In this document: positions 19,080 to 29,643 of the stretch, piece by piece
Layout: each line of letters starts with the position of its first letter
Position numbering within the stretch: the first letter of the stretch is position 1
Assembly: GCA_905221605.1 (NCBI GenBank)
Contig: CAJNDS010002319.1
Location: 191,501 to 255,500, forward strand
Length of the DNA: 64,000 bases
DNA from: Symbiodinium natans
Taxonomy: Eukaryota; Sar; Dinophyceae; Suessiales; Symbiodiniaceae
Reading direction: 5' to 3'
The notes under the pieces: generated by a model
What the model saw: only the letters and a program-made list of their open reading frames with translations
The model's database searches: none
Told to the model about the DNA's origin: nothing
Position numbers and translations under genes: made by a program

Positions 19080-19560
19080 GGGGGCCCAGGAAAGCCCAGG
19101 GGGCCCAGGGGGGCCCAGGGGGGCCCAGGGAAGCCCAGGACGGCCCAGGAGGGCCCAAAGGGGGGCCCGGGCTTGGGGGGCCCAGGGGGGCCGGGGGGCC
19201 CATCAAGGCCCAGGGGCCCAGGGGGGCCCAGGGGGGCCCAGGGGCCCAGGTCCAGAAACCAAAAAAGCATGGCCTGGCCTGCGGCCCCCTCATCCCTGGA
19301 CACGCTGCGGTGAGGGGCGCTCCTGGGCCTTGCTGGCCCCCTGGACCCCGCTGGGCCCCCCTGGGCCCCCCCTTGGGCCCCCGTGGGCCACCCCGTCCTG
19401 GCCCCCGCTGCTGGGTTTGCTGGGCTGCCTGGGCCCCCTGACCCCGCTTAGGCCCCCCCTGAGCCTCCTGGGCCTCCTGCCCTGGGCCTTTTGCGCCCCC
19501 TTTGCTTTAATTGGGCCTTTGGGCCCCTCTGCCGGGCCCCTGGGCTGCCCAGACTGACCC
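19080..19560. repeat. GGGCCCAGG minisatellite, G-rich then C-rich
   Basis: 19080-19250 is tandem GGGGGGCCCAGG-type repeat. 19320-19560 is the reverse in character (CTGGGCCCCC units). The two halves could pair, with 19250-19320 as a loop. All frames are open and Gly/Pro-rich, so the predicted proteins are rejected. Confidence 0.8.
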
Positions 19561-20110
19561 TGGCCTGGGCCCGTCTCCCTCTGTGGAGTTTCGAGCTTGT
19601 TCCAAAACCTAACCTTCACAGCATCTACGCCCTATCACAGCAAACCCTCAACCCTAAACCCTAAACCCTAAACCCAAATGGCAGAGACCAATCACTTGAT
19701 GGGCTGTGATTGCAAACGGTTTCGAGGGTTATGGGTTCTGGACTTTCAGGGCATTTGAAAATTAACAGTGTTGAAGAACGGAAAGTCTTTAAGAAACCAA
19801 AGTCCAAATACGGTCTTGGCACCTGGCGGGCCGATCGCCCGTGTTCTGCTGGCGTCCATGCGGTTCAGGGTTTGTTCTTCAGGCTTTGAAGTTTAAGGTG
19901 CTGTGCCTCATCCAGCAATGGCCCCAGCTTAATTGTGGAGGAGCGTCCCTAAACCCTAAACCCTAAACCCTAAACCCTAAACCCTAAACCCTAAACCCTA
20001 AACCCTAAACCCTAAACAGACATACATACATACGTATACAATCTACGCATATAAGACATACATGTAAGAGCCCCTGACGAGCTTGATCCCGCCAATGTAT
20101 AATGACACCT

Positions 20111-20232
20111 ACAGGGTGGGGCCCCCTAGTTATAAGTAGAGTTCTAAGGGCCCTAAACTGGGTTATAAGGACCCTAAGTTGGGTTATAAGTCCCTTAACT
20201 ACAGTTAGTATAGTAAGGGGGCACCACCCTGT
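20111..20232. repeat. Palindromic element, family ACAGGGTGGGGCCCCCTAG, copy 1
   Basis: Left ACAGGGTGGGGCCCCCTAGT, right GGGGGCACCACCCTGT. The interior has GGGTTATAAG repeated twice and TTAACTACAGTTAGTATAG. The copy at 35213-35332 is the same sequence in the opposite orientation. Confidence 0.8.
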
Positions 20233-21551
20233 AAATCCACCCTCGCAAGTCGCCTGAAAGAATCAGTGGCCAGTCAGCCTGAAACCCCAAACCACAAACA
20301 AACCGTGAACCACAAACCCGAAACTCTGAGCCCTAAACCCTAAACTTTAGGCCCTGAACCCTAAACCCTAAACCCTCAACCCTAAACCCTAGGCCCACCT
20401 AAACCCTAAACCCGAAACTCAGAGTGCGAGCCTCCTGGAAAACAAGGACCCGCTGCAGGATAAAGGGACTCAGCAAGCCTGACGCTGCAGAACGGGGACC
20501 GAACGTTTAGGGTTTAGGGTTTAGGGTTTAGGGTTTAGGGCTTAGGGTTTAAGGTTAAGGGTTGAGGGTTGAGGGTTTAGCACGATGGGTTGTGGAGGGG
20601 AGATGGGGAAACTCTCCACCAGAACTGGGCCAAGATTTAGGGGTCTAAGGGTCCAGGGGGTTTGTCTTTTTTGGGGGTCTATAGGTCTTTAAGATGTTTG
20701 CTGTTTTGGTTTGCTTTATCTCGGGTTTGTTAACGTGTTGTGACTTTGTATATTTTGCTGGGAGGGGGGGAGGGGGGGTCAGAATTTGGGAATTGGGGCC
20801 TTGGGTTCTTGTAAGGGGGGTTTGAGGATTCAGAGGTCCCTTAGGGTTTAGGGTTTAGGGTTTAGGGTTTAGGGTTTAGGGTTTAGGGTTTAGGGTTTGG
20901 GGTTTAGGGTTTAGGGTTTAGGCCTATACACCAAGAGGAGGCACACAGGCGCAAAGAAGTCTTGAAGGTACCCAGGCCCAACCCGTGATCAACTACTGTG
21001 GCACACCCTTGTCCTAAACCTAAACCCTAAACCCTAAACTCTAAACCCTAAACCCTAAACCCTCAGTCGCTGCTTTAAGACGCGGCACCCAGGAGGTACT
21101 GGCTGATCTTCATGAGCTCCCTGAGCACACACCCCCGGCTGTATAGGGTTGAGGGTTGAGGGTTTCGGGGTTGAGGGGTTTAGGGGTGTAGGGTTTACGG
21201 GCTTAGGGGGTTAGGGTTTGGGGGTTTAGGGTTTAGGGGTCTAGGAGTTTAGGGTGTAGGGTTTAGGGGTTCGGGGTTTTGCACGCCCTTTTTCGCCGAC
21301 CACGTTAAGCATTAGGACCACCAATATTCACTCCTCCATTGTCCCTTGAGCGGCTGTGTCAAAACAAGAAGCTCTGCACCTCTGCAAGCAATGACGCCTT
21401 TCCCTTGCTGCCTGAGTTTCCAGGGGGTGCTTCCTCAACCTTTCTATGTCTTAGTACCTCAAAAAGTTCGAGGCTGCCTGCCATGCCGCCCAGCCCCTAA
21501 GCAAACTTGAAATCGGAAACCACACGCCAACCCCCGAATCGCTACCTAGAC

Positions 21552-21655
21552 CCAGGAGTAACCGAATAAAAAGGGTACCCTTTCTGGTTGAAGGGGGTTA
21601 TAAGGTACTTCTCAACCCTAAAAACAGGAAATAAGGGCCTCCTCCGGGTCCTAGC
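21552..21655. repeat. Element with AGTAACCGAATAAAAAGGG ends
   Basis: Starts GGAGTAACCGAATAAAAAGG and ends ATAAGGGCCTCCTCCGGGTC. The same layout recurs at 48422-48526, and end fragments lie around 22196-22317, where a telomeric tract interrupts the middle. Distantly like the 60796-60905 element. Confidence 0.55.
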
Positions 21656-21748
21656 TACTAGGATGAGGTTGCCTTGCCTTACCCAGCACCTAAGAAGCCA
21701 GAGACGTGCTCTCGACCTGCTTGCCTTTAGGGTTGCTCAGACTTATTT

Positions 21749-21849
21749 GGGTGGTTGTCAAAATTATGGTCCGTTTTTGGGTACCCTAAATATTAGGTGC
21801 CGTATTATAATGGGGATCCAAAAAGGGACCATAATTTTGACAACCACCC
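21749..21849. mobile_element. Palindromic element with near-perfect 32-base arms
   Basis: Arms begin GGGTGGTTGTCAAAATTATG and match their inverse at the right end over 31 of 32 positions. The loop contains TACCCTAAATATTAGGTGCC. It is the best-preserved palindromic element in the window. Decayed relatives are seen at 8553-8639 and perhaps 37885-37960. Confidence 0.8.
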
Positions 21850-23149
21850 TATATGGGGGTTGATTGCAGGAAAGGTCTTGAGGTTCAGGGATGACTCTGG
21901 TGCAAAGTTTATCGGGCTTTGGGTTCATGGGGGGGATTGATGGTTAGGGTTTAGGGTTTTGGGATTTAGGGTATAGGGTGTTTGTAACCCCCCAAACCCT
22001 CCACGCCCCCTGGACTTTAAGCGCCCTTATAGAGGCAAAACCCTCAACCCTAAACCCTAAACCCTAAATCCTGCGTAGGCCCCCAGGCAGGAGGAGCAGT
22101 TGTGGCCAGTATGCCCAGAAGGTTGCGCGAACCAGCGGGTTGGACCTGCTGTTCATTGGGGGGTTAGGGTTTAGTGCTTAGGGTAGGGTAAAGTACTTAG
22201 GAGTCTTAGGCTACTCTACTCTGGGCCCTAGCCCTAAAAAGGCCTACTCCGGGTCCTGGCCCTAAACCCTAAACCCTCGAAACAAAGGGAATAAGGGCCT
22301 ACTCTGGGTGCCAGACCCCTGTAAATCCTATAAACCCTCACAGACCCTCACAAACCCTAAACCGTAAACCCTAGACCTTAAATCCTAAACCCTACTAACT
22401 CGCATGAAAGGGCCTTTTTTCTCTCTCCTCCTGCGCGATCAGCTCGGCGAAGCGGCGCCTGAAGTAGTGGAGTGTTTGGAGTTTTCGGAGTTGTGGGGCG
22501 TGGGGTTTAGGGTTGAGGGTTTAGGGTTTAAGGTTTAGGGTTTAGGGTGTAGGGTTTAGGGATTAGGGTCGATGCGCTTTCTAGTGGAATAAGCCTATAT
22601 GTATATATATATATATATATATCGATCTATAGGCTGTTGGAACACACCAACTTGTCGCGTCTGGGGTCATGGGTCAAGGATAAACCCCAAATCCGAAACC
22701 CTCAACCCTGTAGAGCTTAAATATTCAAATTTACCTGAAGGATCCCTTCATGGCAATGTGGTTGGGCCAGGGGTAAGCTGATGCGAACCCATAGTTTCCT
22801 TGGGAGTTGTCTGTTTTATATGCGCTTATGAAAAACCCAGCGGGCTATCATAATGTGCTTTGCGTATGTTTCTCGGGCCCTACACCCAAGGGCGAACCAC
22901 GGCCAATTTAACAAACACAACCCTCAACCCTAAACCGTAGACCCTAAACCCTAAACCCCAAACCCTAAACTCTCAACCCTCAACCCTCAACCCTAAACCC
23001 GTTCTAAGGATGAGCGGCGTGTTCTTGGCCGTGTCTTCTTTTTCCGCCAGTGGCGGGCTCTGCTCCAGGCGAACTTGCTCATGAAGCCCGATATTGACCT
23101 CGGAGCTTCAGCTGAATACTTACAGGGCTTAGGGTTTAGGGTTTTGGGT

Positions 23150-23595
23150 TTAGGGGTCCTGAAGGGCTTCCGGGTACTTCCTCGACCCTCGCACGTGCAA
23201 GCCCTCAGGTAGAGGTGCCTTGTTCGGCATGTTCAATGACGCAGAGAATGCCGCCCACACACGCGAGGCTACCCACGGCCCCCTGAACGCCAGCAACCGA
23301 AAGCACGGCCTGAACACCCAAGACCCCTGGACTCCCAATCCAAGGCATCTGATTTTGAGGCCATGTAGTTCTGCACCATCCAGAATCCAGACGGATATTG
23401 TCAGCATAGGCCATAGCCGGCAGCACTTCGTGCGCCTGCGCCTGCGTGACGTAATTCACCATTTGCAAGGGCGTTGTGCCCTATCCGAATTTCTGCGTGA
23501 CGGAAAGAAACACTTGCGAGCACCGCACGCCTGAACAAGGCAGAAAATGGTCTAGGGCCAAAAGGCATGGTTGTCATAGTACTACTGTCTTCCAT
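23150..23595 (-). pseudogene. Copy 0: upstream part of the array unit, truncated
   Basis: Contains the block upstream of the coding exons in the other copies, including the frame starting at the ATG at 23593-23595 (MEDSSTMTTMPFGPRPFSAL, 64 codons). The parallel blocks of copies II-IV shift frame here, so this block may be leader or promoter rather than coding sequence. The coding exons that should follow are missing; telomere-like DNA begins at about 23130-23150. Confidence 0.5.
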
Positions 23596-23727
23596 AGAGT
23601 GCTTCTCTAGTGCTTCCCCCTTCCTGATCTGACACCAACAACATTGGGGTCATCCAGGTACCCACCCGGAAAGGCTGGGCAACAGCCCAGCCCTTTCAGG
23701 CTGCTTAGGGAAAAATGGCTTTTCACT

Positions 23728-24669
23728 TCACAGCTGCACATTAAGCAACAGCCAGTCATCCTCATCCTCCACCTCGACGACGGTCTCGACGCTCTCCCAA
23801 TCCTCGTCTGTGCAGGTGGATGCAGTTGCCAATGACGGTTTGCGAACATGGTTGGCATCGCCACGTGTCTGCTGGCGCAGCAATGCTCGCCCAGCGCTGG
23901 AGAGGTTGGCCTCCATGTCTTGGATGACCTTCGCATAGTGCTGGATAACGTGGATCTCTCCACCCGCGGTGACGCGTCCTGCCAGGTGCAGGATCTGGTT
24001 CACCGCCTGCAAGAGAGGTGTGAGGGAGCCGGGACTTGTGGCACCATTTCTTTAAGGATTTTGTTTGATGTTGGTGTGTAGGCAGATGACAGTTTTGCTT
24101 TCTCTCCCCCACCCTCCTGAACATTACCACAAACAAAGAACCATGGGTATATACACACACAAACCAAGACGTACAACAACAGCCCTCCTACCCACCTGCA
24201 AGTCAGCGACGCGTTCCTCACCACTTTGGGGTGGGCGCGTGGCGGCTGTCATGTCGTAGTCATCGTCTTCGGGGCTGTACTGAGCCCATTCTCCGCGATC
24301 TCGCCTTCTTTTGGGCTGAGGGGGCGGTGGAGGCGCTTCCACCTGGCAATCGCGGTCTGCAGGGAGCTCGACAACGACGAAGTCCTCGCTCTTGAAGCCC
24401 TTGAAGCCTTGCTGGCTGAGCTTCTCAGGGAGGAAGGGGGGGTGCTTACAACACCCAACTAGTGGATCCTGCAAGAACAAGATTTCCTCCTCAGCTCCTA
24501 GGAAACAGGCAGTGTCAAAGCAAGCCGTCGCTATGCTGTGGAACTTGTTGTACCAGCTTTTCACCTTGCTCGCCGCCATCACGGGAAGCATCGCAAGGGT
24601 TCTCGCTCCACCGACGGCTTTGAGCCAATTCACACCAGCGCCGTGTGTGTCCGCCTCCCCTGAACCTGC
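23728..24669 (-). CDS. Array copy I: unrecognised two-exon coding unit, intact
   Basis: Exon A 24196-24669 (158 codons) follows an acceptor TTTTAG and ends at a GT donor (24195-24194). An intron of 189 bases (24007-24195) ends in CTTGCAG. Exon B 23728-24006 (92 codons) ends in TGA. The joined frame is open for 250 codons. Visible features: a segment with KVKSWYNKFHSIATACFDTA, an acidic/proline stretch with PPPPPPQPKRRRDRGEWAQY (possible nuclear-localisation basic cluster), an EDDDYD acidic patch, a probable amphipathic helix around IHVIQHYAKVIQDMEANLSS, and an acidic C-terminus ending DDWLLLNVQL. No known family recognised. The first exon, with its ATG, is not identified; the first in-frame Met lies about 26 codons in. 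The intron phase and both splice sites are preserved in other copies, which supports a real gene. Confidence 0.6.
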
Positions 24670-25307
24670 CTAAAATCCTAAAGGGCTTCAAGCTCACGAC
24701 TTTACCCCAAGAAAGTGACCTAGAAGTCTTGAAAACTTGCAGTACACATAAACATCTGAGAGAAGGAGGGATACTATGACAACCACCTACGTGCTCAAAA
24801 GTAAGCTGTGGCTTGCGGAGAACCCTCACCACGCAGATTACAGAACTTCAGCTGAACCTTACAACCCATCTCATTCGGAAAGGCTCTATAGGATCTATAG
24901 GGTTTGGGGGTACGGGGTCCTGAAGGGTTTTCGGGTTTTCAGGGGTGCCTCTGCCCACCCCCCCCCCCCTCCCCCAGCATGTTCAGGATGCAGAGAATGC
25001 CACCTAACACATGCCGAGGCTACCCACGGCACCCTGAATGCCAGCAACCCAATGCACGGCCTAAGCACCCAACTCTCATGTAATCCCTATGCAAGGTATC
25101 TGATTTGAGGCCATGTAGTTCAAGATTGTCAGCATAGGCCGGCAGCACTTCGTGCGCCTGCGCCTGCGTGACGGAATTCACCCTTGCAAGGGCGTTGTGC
25201 CCTATCCGAATTTCTGCGTGACGGAAGCGCTTTGCGGGGAGCGTACGCTTCATGGCTGATGCTGGGATCAAGGCTTATGAGTGTCTAGGGACGAAATGCG
25301 GCATGGT

Positions 25308-25395
25308 TGTATTGGGATTTAGGGTTTAGGGTTTTATGGTTTTAGGGTTTAGGGTTCAGGGGTTAGGGTTTCGGGTAGAGGTTTTAGGTATAGTG
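25308..25395 (+). repeat. Telomere-like tract inside the array spacer (repeated at 27076-27163 and 28850-28940)
   Basis: In copies II-IV the spacer between CATGGTTGT and AGTGCTTC holds GGGATTTAGGGTTTAGGG-type sequence. In the other type of unit (23570-23620, 30660-30710, 32400-32450) the same position has unique sequence. The three tracts are nearly identical to each other, so the insertion came before the unit amplified. Confidence 0.85.
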
Positions 25396-25510
25396 CTTCA
25401 GCCTTCTGGACCTGACACCAACAACATTGAGGTCATCCAGGTACCCACCCGGAAAGGCTAGGCAACAGCCCAGCCCTTTCAGGCTGCATCGGAAAAAATG
25501 GCTTTTCACT

Positions 25511-26446
25511 TCACAGCTGCACGTTGAGGAGCAGCCAGTCATCCTCCACCTCGACAACAATCATAGTTGGCATCGCCACGTGTCTGATGATGCAGCAATG
25601 CTCGCCCAGCGCTGGAGAGGTTGGCCTCCATTTCCTGGATGCACCTGGCAGGACGCGTCACCGCGGGTGGAGATCCATGTTATCCAGCACTACGCAAATT
25701 GCGTAGTGCTGGATAACATGGATCTCTCCACCCGCGGTGACGCGTCCTGCCAGGTGCAGGATCTGCTTCAGATTCACCGCCTGCAAGAAGAGGTGAAGGA
25801 GCCGGGACTTGTGGTTTTGTAGCTTTCCGGATTGTGTTTGATGTTGGTGTGTAGGCAGATGACGGTTTTGCTTTCTCTCCCCCCTCCTGAACATTGCCAC
25901 AAACAAAGAACCATGTGTATATACACACAAACAAAGACGTACAACAAAAGCCGTCCTACCCACCTGCAAGTCAGCGACGTGTTCCTCACCACTTTGGGGT
26001 GGGCGCGTGGCGGCTGTCATGTCGTAGTCATCGTCTTCCGGGCTGTACTGAGCCCATTCTCCGCGATCGCGCCTTCTTTTGGGCTGCGGGGGCGGTGGAG
26101 GCGCTTCCACCTGGCCATCGTGGTCTGCAGGGAGCTCGACAACGACGAAGTCCACGCTCTTGAAGCCCTTGAAGCCTTGCTGGCTGAGCTTCTCAGGGAG
26201 GAAGGGGGGGCGCTTACAACACCCAACTAGTGGACTAGTGGATCCTGACAAAAACAAGATTTCCTCCTCAGCGCCTAGGAAACAGGCAGTGTCAAAGCAA
26301 GCCGTCGCTATACTGTGGAACTTGTTGTACCAGCTTTTCACCTTGCTCGCCGCCATCACGGGAAGCATCGCAAGGGTTCTCGCTCCACCGACGGCTTTGA
26401 GCCAATTCACACCAGCGCCGTGTGTGTCCGCCTCCCCTGAACCTGC
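25511..26446 (-). pseudogene. Array copy II: exon B broken by an inverted duplication
   Basis: Exon A is open, with a 9-base insertion next to the PLVGCC segment. Exon B starts correctly at AVN but runs into the hairpin at 25640-25758 and stops at 25658, losing the conserved acidic C-terminus. The donor and acceptor positions equal copy I. Confidence 0.7.
25640..25758. repeat. Near-perfect 119-base palindrome in array copy II (also 27408-27526)
   Basis: Arms start TGCACCTGGCAGGACGCGTC and meet at CTACGCAA-A-TTGCGTAG. The only arm difference is a two-base GA in the GGTGGAGATCC / GGATCTCTCC stretch. The right arm is native exon B sequence. The left arm is its inverted copy, which replaces the native exon sequence present in copies I, V and VI. 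Confidence 0.9.
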
Positions 26447-27278
26447 CTAAAACCTGGGCTTCAGGCTCACGACTTTACCCCAAAAAATTGACCTAGAAGT
26501 CTTGAAAACTTGCAGTATACAATCTGAGAGAAGGAGGGATACTATGACAACCACCTACGTGCTCAAAAGTAAGCTGTGGCTTGCGGAGAACCCTCACCAC
26601 GCAGATTACAGAACTTCAGCTGAACCTTACAACCCATCTCATTCGGAAAGGCTCTATAGGATCTATAGGGTTTGGGGGTACGGGGTCCTGAAGGGTTTTC
26701 GGGTTTTCAGGGGTGCCTCTGCCCACCCCCCCCCCCCTCCCCCAGCATGTTCAGGATGCAGAGAATGCCACCTAACACATGCCGAGGCTACCCACGGCAC
26801 CCTGAATGCCAGCAACCCAATGCACGGCCTAAGCACCCAACTCTCATGTAATCCCTATGCAAGGTATCTGATTTGAGGCCATGTAGTTCAAGATTGTCAG
26901 CATAGGCCGGCAGCACTTCGTGCGCCTGCGCCTGCGTGACGGAATTCACCCTTGCAAGGGCGTTGTGCCCTATCCGAATTTCTGCGTGACGGAAGCGCTT
27001 TGCGGGGAGCGTACGCTTCATGGCTGATGCTGGGATCAAGGCTTATAAGTGTCTAGGGACGAAATGCGGCATGGTTGTATTGGGATTTAGGGTTTAGGGT
27101 TTTATGGTTTTAGGGTTTAGGGTTTAGGGGTTAGGGTTTCGGGTAGAGGTTTTAGGTATAGTGCTTCAGCCTTCTGGACCTGACACCAACAACATTGAGG
27201 TCATCCAGGTACCCACCCGGAAAGGCTAGGCAACAGCCCAGCCCTTTCAGGCTGCATCGGAAAAAATGGCTTTTCACT

Positions 27279-28205
27279 TCACAGCTGCACGTTGAGGAGC
27301 AGCCAGTCATCCTCCACCTCGACAACAATCATAGTTGGCATCGCCACGTGTCTGATGATGCAGCAATGCTCGCCCAGCGCTGGAGAGGTTGGCCTCCATT
27401 TCCTGGATGCACCTGGCAGGACGCGTCACCGCGGGTGGAGATCCATGTTATCCAGCACTACGCAAATTGCGTAGTGCTGGATAACATGGATCTCTCCACC
27501 CGCGGTGACGCGTCCTGCCAGGTGCAGGATCTGCTTCAGATTCACCGCCTGCAAGAAGAGGTGAAGGAGCCGGGACTTGTGGTTTTGTAGCTTTCCGGAT
27601 TGTGTTTGATGTTGGTGTGTAGGCAGATGACGGTTTTGCTTTCTCTCCCCCCTCCTGAACATTGCCACAAACAAAGAACCATGTGTATATACACACAAAC
27701 AAAGACGTACAACAAAAGCCGTCCTACCCACCTGCAAGTCAGCGACGTGTTCCTCACCACTTTGGGGTGGGCGCGTGGCGGCTGTCATGTCGTAGTCATC
27801 GTCTTCCGGGCTGTACTGAGCCCATTCTCCGCGATCGCGCCTTCTTTTGGGCTGAGGGGGCGGTGGAGGCGCTTCCACCTGGCAATCGCGGTCTGCAGGG
27901 AGCTCGACAACGACGAAGTCCTCGCTCTTGAAGCCCTTGAAGCCTTGCTGGCTGAGCTTCTCAGGGAGGCAGGGGGGGTGCTTACAACACCCAACTAGTG
28001 GATCCTGCAAGAACAAGATTTCCTCCTCAGCTCCTAGGAAACAGGCAGTGTCAAAGCAAGCCGTCGCTATGCTGTGGAACTTGTTGTACCAGCTTTTCAC
28101 CTTGCTCGCCGCCATCACGGGAAGCATCGCAAGGGTTCTCGCTCCACCGACGGCTTTGAGCCAATTCACACCAGCGCCGTGTGTGTCCGCCTCCCCTGAA
28201 CCTGC
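27279..28205 (-). pseudogene. Array copy III: exon B broken by the same inverted duplication
   Basis: Nearly identical to copy II at a 1768-base offset, except that exon A carries the copy I/V sequence variants (QPKRRR region and SEDFVVVELP instead of SVDFVVVELP). This points to a recombination or conversion boundary within the unit. The hairpin lies at 27408-27526. Confidence 0.7.
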
Positions 28206-29188
28206 CTAAAATCCTAAAGGGCTTCAAGCTCACGACTTTACCCCAAGAAAGTGACCTAGAAGTCTTGAAAACTTGCAGTACACATAAACATCTGAGAGAA
28301 GGAGGGATACTATGACAACCACCTACGTGCTCAAAAGTAAGCTGTGGCTTGCGGAGAACCCTCACCACGCAGATTACAGAACTTCAGCTGAACCTTACAA
28401 CCCATCTCATTCGGAAAGGCTCTATAGGATCTATAGGGTTTGGGGGTACGGGGTCCTGAAGGGTTTTCGGGTTTTCAGGGGTGCCTCTGCCCACCCCCCC
28501 CCCCCTCCCCCAGCATGTTCAGGATGCAGAGAATGCCACCTAACACATGCCGAGGCTACCCACGGCACCCTGAATGCCAGCAACCCAATGCACGGCCTAA
28601 GCACCCAACTCTCATGTAATCCCTATGCAAGGTATCTGATTTGAGGCCATGTAGTTCAAGATTGTCAGCATAGGCCGGCAGCACTTCGTGCGCCTGCGCC
28701 TGCGTGACGGAATTCACCCTTGCAAGGGCATTGTGCCCTATCCGAATTTCTGCGTGACGGAAGCGCTTTGCGGGGAGCGTACGCTTCATGGCTGATGCTA
28801 GGATCAAGGCTTATAAGTGTCTAGGGACGAAATGCGGCATGGTTGTATTGGGATTTAGGGTTTAGGGTTTTATGGTTTTAGGGTTTAGGGTTTAGGGGTT
28901 AGGGTTTCGGGTAGAGGTTTTAGGTTTAGAGTTTAGGGATAGTGCTTCAGCCTTCTGGACCTGACACCAACAACATTGAGGTCATCCAGGTACCCACCCG
29001 GAAAGGCTAGGCAACAGCCCAGCCCTTTCAGGCTGCATCGGAAAAAATGGCTTTTCACTTCACAGCTGCACGTTGAGGAGCAGCCAGTCATCCTCCACCT
29101 CGACAACAATCATAGTTGGCATCGCCACGTGTCTGATGATGCAGCAATGCTCGCCCAGCACTGGAGAGGTTGGCCTCCATTTTCTGGA

Positions 29189-29301
29189 TGCACCTGGCAG
29201 GACGCGTCACTGCGGGTGGAGACATCCATGTTATCCAGCACTACGCAAGTGCTGGATAACATGGATGTCTCCACCCGCGGTGACGCGTCCTGCCAGGTGC
29301 A
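29189..29301. repeat. Variant of the exon B palindrome in array copy IV
   Basis: Same location as in copies II and III, but the centre is shortened (CAGCACT-ACGCA-AGTGCTG) and both arms carry the matching change GGAGACATCC / GGATGTCTCC. A change mirrored in both arms implies correction of one arm from the other. Confidence 0.9.
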
Positions 29302-29580
29302 GGATCTGCTTCAGATTCACCGCCTGCAAGAAGAGGTGAAGGAGCCGGGACTTGTGGTTTTGTAGCTTTCCGGATTGTGTTTGATGTTGGTGTGTATAGG
29401 CAGATGACGGTTTTGCTTTCTCTCCCCCCTCCTGAACATTACCACAAACAAAGAACCATGTGTATATACACACAAACAAAGACGTACAACAAAAGCCGTC
29501 CTACCCACCTGCAAGTCAGCGACGTGTTCCTCACCACTTTGGGGTGGGCGAGTGGCGGCTGTCATGTCGTAGTCATCGTC

Positions 29581-29643
29581 GCGGAGAATGGGCTCAGTAC
29601 AACCCAGAAGGATCTTCTGGATTGTACTGAGCCCATTCTCCGC
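29581..29643. repeat. 63-base hairpin in exon A of array copy IV
   Basis: GCGGAGAATGGGCTCAGTAC at the left is inverted at the right (GTACTGAGCCCATTCTCCGC), and the pairing continues into CCAGAAG / CTTCTGG around a 3-base loop. The right arm is the native sequence seen in all other copies. The left arm is new. Confidence 0.9.

Larger units (their letters stand above)
19561..23149. repeat. Telomere-type mosaic, no gene seen
   Basis: Tracts at 19640-19675, 19946-20016, 20330-20420, 20503-20580, 20845-20922, 21015-21062, 21145-21275, 22495-22570 and 22920-23000. A TA microsatellite lies at 22597-22622. The unique blocks between (for example 19680-19940 and 21280-21550) show no convincing frame. 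The frames at 21588-21863 and 22599-22781 run through elements and repeats. Confidence 0.8.

Noticed and set aside
18525-19619. Collagen-like Gly/Pro-rich proteins on both strands
   Set aside because: All six frames stay open because of GGGGCCTCCCAGG and GGGCCCAGG minisatellites. One such frame even runs through the tRNA-like gene.
24633-24633. Start of array copy I at this codon
   Set aside because: The codon is GTG, not ATG, and the frame continues upstream to an AG acceptor at 24670-24671. GTG starts are not expected in a nuclear gene of this kind.
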